Source of the DNA: Ferrimonas futtsuensis DSM 18154
Lineage (GTDB): Bacteria > Pseudomonadota > Gammaproteobacteria > Enterobacterales > Shewanellaceae
Length of the DNA: 64,000 bases
Direction of reading: 5' to 3'
Assembly (NCBI RefSeq): GCF_000422645.1
Contig: NZ_KE383896.1
Location: forward strand, 293,566 to 357,565
How positions within the stretch are numbered: the first letter of the stretch is position 1; the number at the start of each line of letters is the position of its first letter. The position numbers were made by a program, and so were the translations under genes. The notes below the pieces were generated by a model. It ran no database searches, was not told the origin of the DNA, and saw only the letters and a program-made list of their open reading frames with translations. Shown here one piece after another: positions 47,479 to 55,010 of the stretch.

Positions 47479-48201
47479 CTAACTTTTAGTGGGATTCGCA
47501 GGCAGCTGCAAACTCTGCTGCCAGGGCAGAGAAAACTCTTTCAGGTCTGCCCTCAGTTGATGCAGGGGCTGTCCGCTGAGACGATACTTGCGCTCGAAGG
47601 GGGTCAGGTCGTCGCCATCGAACCCCAGGGTATTGACCCTGGCGTCGATGCCGGCGATGGCCAGGCCCTGGGCAAACTCCTGCAGGTAGAGGAGCCAGTT
47701 GGAGCGCATCTCCAGCTTGCCCCCCAGCATCAGCAGGTAGGGAAACACCGCCGCCCCATGCCAGCGCCGCTGCAGATGGGCGGACTTGGGCCAGGGATTG
47801 GGGTAGAGCAGGTAGTGATGGCTCAGGCGCCAGTTATCGGCCACCGCCAGCCGCCAGAAGTCATTCAGGTCCACCCGGGCCAGCAGGTAGTTGTCCGCCT
47901 CCTGGCGGTACTCCTCATGCTTGCCCAGGCGGTGGGCGGACTTATCCATGCCGATCACCACCGCCTCCGGGTGGCGCCTGGCCAGATTGGCGGTGCTCTC
48001 CCCTACCCCGCAACAGGAGTCGAAGATCAGCGGTCGGCCGTCTGCCCTGACCCACTCCCGTATCCGGTAGAAGGTCTCCAGGGTGGCGTCATGAAACGGC
48101 TTTTCAAAAGGCCTGGCCAGGTGCTTGTGCACCAGAGAGTTCAGGCGGTCATGAACACCGTTCTGGTTGGAGACGATGATGCGGGAGTTGGCGTCGTGCA
48201 T
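47479..48201 (-). CDS. TrmB-like SAM-dependent methyltransferase
   Basis: 240 residues. SAM motif I is DSCCGVGESTANLA (about residues 61-74) with the acidic end of the next strand in GMDKS. The YPNPWPKSAHLQRRW segment parallels the PDPW-KxRHxKRR motif of TrmB, the tRNA m7G46 methyltransferase. The N-terminal half and overall divergence suggest a paralogue rather than the housekeeping TrmB; an RNA m7G substrate is inference. It lies 54 bases downstream of the ABC permease gene on the same strand. Confidence 0.75.
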   Translation of the reverse strand: MHDANSRIIVSNQNGVHDRLNSLVHKHLARPFEKPFHDATLETFYRIREWVRADGRPLIFDSCCGVGESTANLARRHPEAVVIGMDKSAHRLGKHEEYRQEADNYLLARVDLNDFWRLAVADNWRLSHHYLLYPNPWPKSAHLQRRWHGAAVFPYLLMLGGKLEMRSNWLLYLQEFAQGLAIAGIDARVNTLGFDGDDLTPFERKYRLSGQPLHQLRADLKEFSLPWQQSLQLPANPTKS

Positions 48202-48255
48202 GGCGGATTCCGAAACAGGCTGTAAGGGCAGCGGCCAGGCCGCTGCCGTCGGGGA

Positions 48256-49026
48256 TCAGTGACGCAGGCCGGTGCCCTTGTTGATCAGGTGATAGGCGAC
48301 AGCGAAGAACAGGGCCACGAAGGTGAGGATCACCGCGAAGGCGCTGCCCAGACCGATGTCGCTGCTTCCCAGGAAGCCATAACGGAAGGCGTTGATCATA
48401 TAGACGATGGGGTTGAGCTTGGAGACCCCCTGCCAAAACTCCGGCAGCATGCTGATGGAGTAAAACACCCCGCCCAGATAGGTCAGCGGCGTCAGCACGA
48501 AAGTAGGGATGATGCTGATGTCATCGAAGCTGTTGGCGAAGATGGCGTTGAGCAGACCTGCCAGGGAGAACAGCACCGAGGAGAGCAGCACCACGGAGAC
48601 CAGCACCCAGGGGTTGTGCACCTGTATGTCCACAAACAACAGAGCCACTGCGGTGACGATCGCCCCGACAATCAGCCCCCGGGTCACGCCGCCGCCTATG
48701 TAGCCAAGGATGATCAACACATTGGGCACCGGTGCCACCAGCAGCTCCTCGATGTTGCGCTGGAACTTGGCGCTGTAGAAGGAGCTGGCCACATTGGAGT
48801 AGGAGTTGGTGATCACCGCCATCATGATCAGGCCCGGCATGATGAACTCCATGTAGCTGAAGCCCCCCATCTGGCCGATGCGGCTGCCCACCAGGTTGCC
48901 GAAGATCAGGAAGTAGAGGGTCATGGTGATCGCCGGCGGCACCAGGGTCTGCACCCAGATACGGGTAAAGCGGTTGATCTCCTTGCGCAGCAGGCTGCTG
49001 AACGCGATGTAATAGGGGTGACTCAC
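48256..49026 (-). CDS. yadH: ABC-2 type transporter permease, YadH
   Basis: 256 residues, the same as E. coli YadH. Six hydrophobic segments of the ABC-2 exporter type; TPLTYLGGVFYSISMLP and LNPIVYMINAFRYGFLG are conserved family stretches. Partner of the ATPase encoded just upstream (ATGA overlap). Predicted exporter in the inner membrane; substrate unknown. Confidence 0.93.
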   Translation of the reverse strand: MSHPYYIAFSSLLRKEINRFTRIWVQTLVPPAITMTLYFLIFGNLVGSRIGQMGGFSYMEFIMPGLIMMAVITNSYSNVASSFYSAKFQRNIEELLVAPVPNVLIILGYIGGGVTRGLIVGAIVTAVALLFVDIQVHNPWVLVSVVLLSSVLFSLAGLLNAIFANSFDDISIIPTFVLTPLTYLGGVFYSISMLPEFWQGVSKLNPIVYMINAFRYGFLGSSDIGLGSAFAVILTFVALFFAVAYHLINKGTGLRH

Positions 49027-49961
49027 GCCTGGGTCTCCTTACGGCCATTTTCTACCAGGGAGACAAACAGCTCCTCCAGCCGGTTGGCCCGGTTTCTCAT
49101 GGACAACACTTCAATCTTCTGTTCGGTCAGCTTGGCAAACACCGCATTGAGCCCATCCTCCTTGGCCACATCCACTTCCAGGGTGTGATCGTCCAGGCGA
49201 CGGTGGGAAAACGGCGCCAGGTCGGCCTGGGGACTGCCCGGGGCCAGATCCAGGATGAAGGTCTCCACACTGAGCTTGGCCAACAGCGCCTTCATGGAGG
49301 TGCACTCCACCAACTCACCCTTGTCGATGATGCCGATGTTACGACACAGCATCTCCGCCTCCTCCAGGTAGTGGGTGGTGAGGATGATGGTCACCCCCTG
49401 GCCGTTGATGCGGCGCAGAAACTCCCACATGGAGCGGCGGATCTCGATGTCCACCCCGGCGGTGGGCTCATCCAGGATCAGCAGCTTGGGATGGTGCATC
49501 AGCGCCCGGGCGATCATCAGCCGGCGTTTCATCCCTCCGGAGAGGTTACGGGCCGGCGTATCACGCTTGTCCCACAGCTCCAGCTGATCCAGGTACTCCT
49601 TGGCCCGCTCCTCGGCCAGGGCACGGGGCACGCCGTAGTAACCCGCCTGATTGATGACAATCTGCTTCACCGTCTCGAACTGGTTGAAGTTGAACTCCTG
49701 GGGCACCAGGCCGATGTGGCGCTTGGCCGCTTCCAGCTCACTGTCCAGGGGGTGACCGAACACCTTCACCGAGCCGGAGCTCTTGTTCACCAGGGAACTT
49801 ATGATGCCGATGCTGGTGGACTTGCCAGCGCCGTTGGGGCCGAGCAGGGCAAAAAAGTCCCCCGCTTCCACGGACAGGTCGATCCCCTTCAGGGCTTTCA
49901 CCCCACCGGGATAGGTCTTCTTCAGGTCGGTAATTTCGAGTGCGGGCACGCGCGAGGTCAT
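49023..49961 (-). CDS. yadG: ABC transporter ATP-binding protein, YadG
   Basis: 312 residues from the ATG at 49961 (GGAG 6 bases upstream). Walker A GPNGAGKST, signature LSGGMKRRL, Walker B LLILDEPTAGVD and the H-loop LTTHYLEEAE are intact. It energises YadH. The pair sits between panD and hpt as in E. coli, but can (carbonic anhydrase) is missing between yadG and hpt. Confidence 0.95.
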   Translation of the reverse strand: MTSRVPALEITDLKKTYPGGVKALKGIDLSVEAGDFFALLGPNGAGKSTSIGIISSLVNKSSGSVKVFGHPLDSELEAAKRHIGLVPQEFNFNQFETVKQIVINQAGYYGVPRALAEERAKEYLDQLELWDKRDTPARNLSGGMKRRLMIARALMHHPKLLILDEPTAGVDIEIRRSMWEFLRRINGQGVTIILTTHYLEEAEMLCRNIGIIDKGELVECTSMKALLAKLSVETFILDLAPGSPQADLAPFSHRRLDDHTLEVDVAKEDGLNAVFAKLTEQKIEVLSMRNRANRLEELFVSLVENGRKETQA

Positions 49962-50074
49962 GATTGGCTCCAAGCTGATAAGGCGGCCATTATACCCCCG
50001 CTACCAAAAGATAAAAGCGATTACGCGGTGCGGCTTTGTCGGTAAAACTCACCGGCGGATGAGGCAAAAACAGA

Positions 50075-50096
50075 AAGGGCGCCCCAAGGCGCCCTT
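50075..50096 (-). terminator. Terminator of hpt
   Basis: AAGGGCGCC-CCAA-GGCGCCCTT, 23 bases beyond the hpt stop; a T-rich stretch follows on the minus strand. Confidence 0.85.
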
Positions 50097-50118
50097 GCTG
50101 TGCAATCAGGGTCCAGAA

Positions 50119-50652
50119 TCACTCCTCGGAGGGGATCACCTTGGCGATGTAGGGCAGCTGACGGTAGGCCTCGGCATAATCCAGGCCATAGCCCACCACG
50201 AACTCGTCGGGAATGGCCACACCCACGTACTTCACCTCCACGTCAACGACGCGGCGGCTGGGCTTGTCCAGGAAGGAGGCGATGGCCAGGGAGGCGGGCT
50301 CACGGGAGTTCAGCAGTGCCAGCACCTTGGAGAGGGTGCGACCGGTGTCGATGATGTCTTCCACCACCAGCACGTGACGATTCTTGATGGAGCGGGCCAG
50401 ATCCATGACGATCTTCACGTCGCCACTGGACTCGGTGCCCTCGCCATAGGAGGAAGCGGTCATGAAGTCCAGGTGAACATTGCCGTCCAGGCGGCGCACC
50501 AGATCCGACATCACGATGACGGAGCCTTTCAGCAGACCCACCACCAGCAGGGAGTCCACACCGGCGTAGTCACGGTTGATCTGCTCGGCCATCTTATCCA
50601 GGGCTTGGTTGATCTCCGCCTCGGAGATCATCACTTCCAGGGTATGTTTCAT
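50119..50652 (-). CDS. hpt: Hypoxanthine phosphoribosyltransferase
   Basis: 177 residues. Salvages hypoxanthine (and guanine) with PRPP to IMP (GMP). The PRPP-binding motif VLVVEDIIDTGRTL is exact, and the flexible-loop SSYG (TASSYGEGTES) is present. Two bases separate it from the ubiX stop, so it is the last gene of an mpl-ubiX-hpt cluster. Confidence 0.96.
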   Translation of the reverse strand: MKHTLEVMISEAEINQALDKMAEQINRDYAGVDSLLVVGLLKGSVIVMSDLVRRLDGNVHLDFMTASSYGEGTESSGDVKIVMDLARSIKNRHVLVVEDIIDTGRTLSKVLALLNSREPASLAIASFLDKPSRRVVDVEVKYVGVAIPDEFVVGYGLDYAEAYRQLPYIAKVIPSEE

Positions 50653-50654
50653 AA

Positions 50655-51293
50655 TTATTCTCTGTTTGGTTCTGTAGGGGTGCCATAGCCCCAGCGGGGC
50701 AACAGCTGATGTTCAATATCCAGATGATCCAGAATCCTTGCCACCATAAAGTCCACCAGATCCTCGATGGACTTGGGCTGATTATAGAAACCCGGGGCCG
50801 CCGGCATGATGGTGGCCCCAAGCTGACTCAGCTTGAGCATGTGTTCGAGGTGAATGGCGTGGAACGGCGTTTCACGGGGCACCAGAATCAGCTGGCCCCG
50901 CTCTTTCAGTACCACGTCTGCGGCCCGCTCGATGAGGTTGTTGCTCATGCCGGTGGCCACCGCGGCCAGGGTTCCGGTAGAGCAGGGGCAGATAACCATT
51001 TGCCGGGGAGCGGCGGATCCGGACGCCACCGGTGAAAACCACTCCTCCTTGCCAAACACCTGCAACTGCTCTTCACTGACACCGAAATGGGCCCGGAGCA
51101 GGTCACCGCAAGCTTTGGGGTTACCCGGCAAGGCAAACTTCTGCTCCTCAACGAACACCACCCGGGCGGCCGCGGAGATCATCACAAATACCTTGCGGCC
51201 GGATTGTAGCAAACACTCCAGCAACCGCAGCCCGTAGGGCGCACCGGAAGCTCCGGTAAAAGCCAAAGTGATAGTTTGATCACATTTTTTCAT
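50655..51293 (-). CDS. ubiX: Flavin prenyltransferase UbiX
   Basis: 212 residues. Attaches a dimethylallyl group to FMN, making the prenylated cofactor of the decarboxylase UbiD (ubiquinone pathway). The N-terminal [14 protein letters not shown] and the FMN/phosphate loop [25 protein letters not shown] match the family. Shares one base with mpl (TAATG). Confidence 0.95.
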   Translation of the reverse strand: MKKCDQTITLAFTGASGAPYGLRLLECLLQSGRKVFVMISAAARVVFVEEQKFALPGNPKACGDLLRAHFGVSEEQLQVFGKEEWFSPVASGSAAPRQMVICPCSTGTLAAVATGMSNNLIERAADVVLKERGQLILVPRETPFHAIHLEHMLKLSQLGATIMPAAPGFYNQPKSIEDLVDFMVARILDHLDIEHQLLPRWGYGTPTEPNRE

Positions 51294-52645
51294 TACAGCG
51301 CCTCCAGCGCGCTCAGCAACTTGCCGTGGATGCCACCAAAGCCGCCGTTACTCATCACCACGATGGTATCCCCGGCGCGGACATCCTCAATGAGTGTAGC
51401 CACCAGGGCCTCAACGCTGGGGCTTAGAGTCACCGGAACCGGCGCCTCCTCCATGGCAGCGGCCATGTCCCACTCAAGCCCCTCTGGCTGCAGCAGGAAG
51501 GCTTGGTCGGCGTCCTTGAGCGCGGTCGCCAGGGTATGCTGGTGGACACCGGCCTTCATGGTGTTGGAGCGGGGTTCAAGCACCGCCAACACCCGACCGA
51601 AGCCCACCTTGGCACGCATGCCCGCCAGGCTGGTCGCCACTGCGGTGGGGTGGTGGGCAAAGTCGTCGTAGACCCGAACGCCATTGGCCTCCCCCTTGAG
51701 CTCCATGCGGCGCTTGGGCCCCTGGAACCGGCCGAGGGAAACGATGCCATCGGCGGGGCGCACCCCGACGTGGCGGGCGGCGGCCAGGGCACCCAGGGCG
51801 TTACTGATGTTGTGATCGCCAATGAGATCCCAGTTCACCTCCCCCTGAAGCTCCCCGTCCAGCCACACCTGGAAACGGCTGCCGTCGTCGCTGAGCATCA
51901 CCGCCTTCCAGCCATCCTCGCCGATGATGACCTGTTCGCTCCAGCAGCCCATCTGGATCACCTGGGCCAGGTTGGCGTCCTGCTGAGGCCAGATCACCTG
52001 ACCACTGCCGGGAACGGTGCGCATCAGATGATGGAACTGGCGCTGGATGTCCGCCACAGAGCTGAAGATATCGGCGTGGTCAAACTCCAGGTTGTTCATC
52101 ACCAGGGTTCGGGGGCGGTAGTGGACAAACTTGGAGCGTTTGTCGAAGAAGGCGGTATCGTACTCGTCCGCCTCCACCACGAAGAAGGGAGTCTCACCCA
52201 GGCGAGCGGAGACGCCGAACTCCCGCGGCACCCCGCCAATCAGAAAGCCGGGGGCCAGATCGTTGTCCTCCAGCAGCCAGGCGAGCATGGAGGCGGTGGT
52301 GGTCTTGCCATGGGTACCGGCGACCGCCAGCACCCAGCGCTGGGGCAGTACAAACTCCGACAGGAACTGGGGACCGCTGGTGTACCGCAGTCCTCTGTCG
52401 AGCACGGCTTCCACACAGGGGTTGCCCCGGCTCATGGCGTTGCCTATCACCACGATGTCTGGTTGTGGCTCCAACTGATCAGGCTCAAAGCCCTGGATCA
52501 GTTCGATCCCCTGCTGCTCGAGCTGTGTGCTCATGGGCGGATAGACGTTGGCGTCACTGCCGGTGACGGTGTGGCCGAGACTGCGGGCCAGCAGGGCGAT
52601 ACCGCCCATGAAGGTGCCGCAGATCCCCAGAATATGAACGTGCAT
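51293..52645 (-). CDS. mpl: UDP-MurNAc:L-Ala-gamma-D-Glu-mDAP ligase
   Basis: 450 residues. Attaches recycled murein tripeptide to UDP-MurNAc. Mur-ligase fold: N-terminal [22 protein letters not shown] loop [12 protein letters not shown], then [16 protein letters not shown] and [10 protein letters not shown]. Together with anmK and the M23 enzyme (2.8-5.2 kb) this shows active peptidoglycan recycling. First gene of a cluster with ubiX and hpt. Confidence 0.97.
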   Translation of the reverse strand: MHVHILGICGTFMGGIALLARSLGHTVTGSDANVYPPMSTQLEQQGIELIQGFEPDQLEPQPDIVVIGNAMSRGNPCVEAVLDRGLRYTSGPQFLSEFVLPQRWVLAVAGTHGKTTTASMLAWLLEDNDLAPGFLIGGVPREFGVSARLGETPFFVVEADEYDTAFFDKRSKFVHYRPRTLVMNNLEFDHADIFSSVADIQRQFHHLMRTVPGSGQVIWPQQDANLAQVIQMGCWSEQVIIGEDGWKAVMLSDDGSRFQVWLDGELQGEVNWDLIGDHNISNALGALAAARHVGVRPADGIVSLGRFQGPKRRMELKGEANGVRVYDDFAHHPTAVATSLAGMRAKVGFGRVLAVLEPRSNTMKAGVHQHTLATALKDADQAFLLQPEGLEWDMAAAMEEAPVPVTLSPSVEALVATLIEDVRAGDTIVVMSNGGFGGIHGKLLSALEAL

Positions 52646-52741
52646 GGTGAGATCCCGATATCAAACTGGCGTCAGTGTACCTTCTGCGCCTCCGTGGCGG
52701 CAAAAACAATCAGTTATGGCCACCAAGATGCAAAAACATCA

Positions 52742-52757
52742 AAACGTCTAGACGTCT
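52742..52757 (+). promoter_or_regulatory. Tandem MetJ boxes
   Basis: AAACGTCT followed directly by AGACGTCT. The MetJ consensus is AGACGTCT in tandem copies; these score 7/8 and 8/8. The preceding octamer (AAACATCA, 52734-52741) scores 5/8 and may be a third, weak box. They end 3 bases before the -35 hexamer, a repressing position. MetJ with S-adenosylmethionine as corepressor is the expected regulator. Confidence 0.8.
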
Positions 52758-52760
52758 AGA

Positions 52761-52789
52761 TTGACACAATTGAGGAGATCCGACACAAT
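52761..52789 (+). promoter_or_regulatory. Sigma70 promoter of the NhaC/MetT transporter
   Basis: TTGACA (52761-52766, perfect -35), 17-base spacer, CACAAT (52784-52789, 4/6 to the -10). About 80 bases before the start codon. Confidence 0.75.
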
Positions 52790-52872
52790 GCGGCCATTGC
52801 CCACTCGACATGGGGTGTCGAGTTCACGCCGCAGACCAGGATGGCCGCAGGTTGCAAGAGATAAGAGATAGC

Positions 52873-54204
52873 ATGAGTCAGTCCCAAACCCTTACCGCCA
52901 CCCAGCCCCAGAGCAGCTCCGCCGTTGCCCTGCTGCCGCTGCTGCTGTTCCTGGCCACCTTCGTCGGTGCCGGCCTGTATCACCAGAGCCAGGGGGCGGA
53001 CTTCGCCTTCTATCAACTCTCCCCGGTGATCGCCATCCTGCCCGCCATTGTGCTGGCCTTTGCCCTGGCCCGTCAGGCCATCGACAAGAGCCTGGACCAG
53101 TTCATCGCCGGCATCGCCGACAACAACATCATCGCCATGTGCTTGATCTACCTGCTGGCGGGTGCTTTCGCCTCTGTGGCCAAGGCCACAGGCGGTGTGG
53201 ACGCCACCGTGGCACTGGGCCTGACCCTGATCCCCGCCTCCCTGTTGTTGCCCGGCTTCTTCCTGATCGCCGGCTTCATTGCCACCTCCATGGGTACCTC
53301 CATGGGCACCATCGGCGCCCTGGCTCCCGTGGCCTACGGCATTGCCCAGCAGGCGGGCATCGACCCTGCCCTGATGGCCGGCGCGGTGATCTCCGGTGCC
53401 ATGTTTGGTGACAACCTCTCCATCATCTCCGACACCACCATCGCCGCCACCCGAACCCAGGGCTGCGAGATGAAGGACAAGTTCCGCGAAAACATCCGCG
53501 TCTCCGCACCTGCCGCCGCCATCACCTTCGTGCTGTTCCTGCTGCTGGGTTCCGGCCAGAGCGCCGTGGACGCGGGCAGCTACGACCTGATCAAGGTACT
53601 GCCCTACCTGACCATCCTGGTACTGGCGGTGGCCGGTGTGAACGTGTTCCTGGTACTGCCTGCCGGCATCCTGCTGGCTGGTGTCAGCGCCATCGCCGGG
53701 GGCGAATACAGCGCCATGCAGCTGGGTAAGGACGTGTACGCCGGCTTCACCGGCATGCAGGAGATCTTCCTGCTCTCCATGCTGGTGGGTGGCCTGGCCG
53801 CACTGATGAAGCAACAGGGTGGCCTCAATTGGCTGGCCAACAACGCCGCGGCTGCCATCGCCCGCTTCAGCAAGAAAGAGCAGTCTCCCCGCGCCGCCGA
53901 ACTGGGCATGGCGGGCGTCGTGTCGGCCACCAACCTGTGTACCGCCAACAACACGGTCTCCATCATCATCACCGGTTCGGTAGCCAAGGATCTGGCCGAG
54001 CGTCACGGCGTGCGTAAGCGCCGTGCCGCCTCCATGCTGGACATCTTCTCCTGCATCACTCAGGGCCTGATCCCCTGGGGTGCCCAGGCGCTGCTGACCG
54101 GCGCCACCTTCAAGCTCTCTCCTCTGGTGGTGGTGTCCAACGCCTGGTACTGCCTGGTGCTGGCTGCGGTGGCCGTTGTCATGGTGAGCCTGCGCAAGGC
54201 ATAA
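52873..54204 (+). CDS. metT: NhaC-family transporter, probable methionine transporter MetT
   Basis: 443 residues, about 11 membrane helices, NhaC antiporter superfamily: FIATSMGTSMGTIGALAPVAYG, GAMFGDNLSIISDTTIAATRTQG and a C-terminal helix bundle. Homologues would be annotated Na+/H+ antiporter, but some NhaC-type proteins of Vibrio/Shewanella-type bacteria are MetJ-regulated and are assigned as methionine importers (MetT). The MetJ boxes here support that role. The start at 52873 (MSQSQTLTATQ) is chosen over an upstream ATG at 52810, which lies in the leader. Substrate is inference from regulation. Confidence 0.8.
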   Translation: MSQSQTLTATQPQSSSAVALLPLLLFLATFVGAGLYHQSQGADFAFYQLSPVIAILPAIVLAFALARQAIDKSLDQFIAGIADNNIIAMCLIYLLAGAFASVAKATGGVDATVALGLTLIPASLLLPGFFLIAGFIATSMGTSMGTIGALAPVAYGIAQQAGIDPALMAGAVISGAMFGDNLSIISDTTIAATRTQGCEMKDKFRENIRVSAPAAAITFVLFLLLGSGQSAVDAGSYDLIKVLPYLTILVLAVAGVNVFLVLPAGILLAGVSAIAGGEYSAMQLGKDVYAGFTGMQEIFLLSMLVGGLAALMKQQGGLNWLANNAAAAIARFSKKEQSPRAAELGMAGVVSATNLCTANNTVSIIITGSVAKDLAERHGVRKRRAASMLDIFSCITQGLIPWGAQALLTGATFKLSPLVVVSNAWYCLVLAAVAVVMVSLRKA

Positions 54205-54225
54205 TAACCCCCTCAGTTACCTGTA

Positions 54226-54254
54226 AAAAAGCCGGGGCACTGCCCTGGCTTTTT
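54226..54254 (+). terminator. Terminator of metT
   Basis: AAAAAGCCGGGGC-ACT-GCCCTGGCTTTTT (one G-U pair), 21 bases after the stop. Confidence 0.92.
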
Positions 54255-54279
54255 CGATCTGCACTTCCGGGAGAGACCT

Positions 54280-54609
54280 GTGAACCCCACCAACCACGGC
54301 CTGAAACGTTTTGGTATCGCCATGGCCCTGTACCTGGCCGCCTTTTTCGTCGCCTTCGCCCCCTATGTCTTCGTCCAGACGCCCGAAGAGGTGGCCCATA
54401 TGATGGGCGGCGCCGGCGGCTGGGCGATGATCGCCGCTTTGGTGGTGGCGATGATCGGCTTCGTGGTGAACCTGATGGGAATTGGCAGCAGCCTCAACGC
54501 CCTGCGCAAAGGCGCTGGCAGCAGCGGCGTGTTCTCCCTGCTGGCCAACCTGCTGCCGGTGGTGCTGATTGGGCTGATCCTCTACAGCAACCGCCTGCTG
54601 ATGTTCTAA
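54280..54609 (+). CDS. Small hypothetical membrane protein
   Basis: 109 residues from a GTG with GGGAGA upstream. Three hydrophobic segments (about 12-30, 45-68, 85-105). No recognised family motif. It is the first of three small frames before a strong terminator. Confidence 0.65.
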   Translation: MNPTNHGLKRFGIAMALYLAAFFVAFAPYVFVQTPEEVAHMMGGAGGWAMIAALVVAMIGFVVNLMGIGSSLNALRKGAGSSGVFSLLANLLPVVLIGLILYSNRLLMF

Positions 54610-54623
54610 GGCCAGCCAACGCA

Positions 54624-54701
54624 ATGGACAGCACCACTGTAGCCCTGCTGTATGGCTTTACCGGGCTGATGGCGCTTATTGGTGATGCCCTTATCTTCTG
54701 A
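54624..54701 (+). pseudogene. Truncated copy of the next small membrane protein gene
   Basis: A 25-codon frame (MDSTTVALLYGFTGLMALIG, then DALIF and stop) whose first 19 codons repeat those of the gene 90 bases downstream (MDNTTLALLYGFTGLMALI). 29 bases in the middle are identical. After that it diverges and stops. No good ribosome site. It looks like a partial tandem duplication; a short leader peptide is less likely. Confidence 0.6.
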
Positions 54702-54713
54702 TGGTGACCCCTG

Positions 54714-54971
54714 ATGGACAACACTACACTAGCGCTGCTGTATGGCTTTACCGGGCTGATGGCACTCATCGCGCCCTATCTGCTGATGGTGTTCCTGTTT
54801 GCCGGCCCCTGGTGGACACCCGTTATTGGCCTCGCCCTGTTTGTGGGCATTCTGACCTTTCTGCCGCCGCCGGTGGCCCTGGTCTCCTGCTACCTGGCTG
54901 CCGCCGGCATCGCCCTGACCCTGGGCAAACGTTGGTGGCAAAAACGAAAACAGGCCAAGCCGCAGAGATAA
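54714..54971 (+). CDS. Small hypothetical membrane protein (intact copy)
   Basis: 85 residues with two to three hydrophobic helices and a basic C-terminal tail (KRWWQKRKQAKPQR). The first 19 codons are duplicated upstream. No family recognised; a weak ribosome site (GGTGA). Terminated directly after the stop. Confidence 0.65.
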   Translation: MDNTTLALLYGFTGLMALIAPYLLMVFLFAGPWWTPVIGLALFVGILTFLPPPVALVSCYLAAAGIALTLGKRWWQKRKQAKPQR

Positions 54972-54997
54972 AAAAACCGCCTTTCGGCGGTTTTTTT
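54971..54997. terminator. Bidirectional terminator between small membrane genes and S9 peptidase
   Basis: AAAAAACCGCC-TTTC-GGCGGTTTTTT plus one more T; flanked by A's and T's on both sides, so it can stop transcripts from either direction. Confidence 0.95.
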
Positions 54998-55010
54998 ATA
55001 TTCAAAGCCA

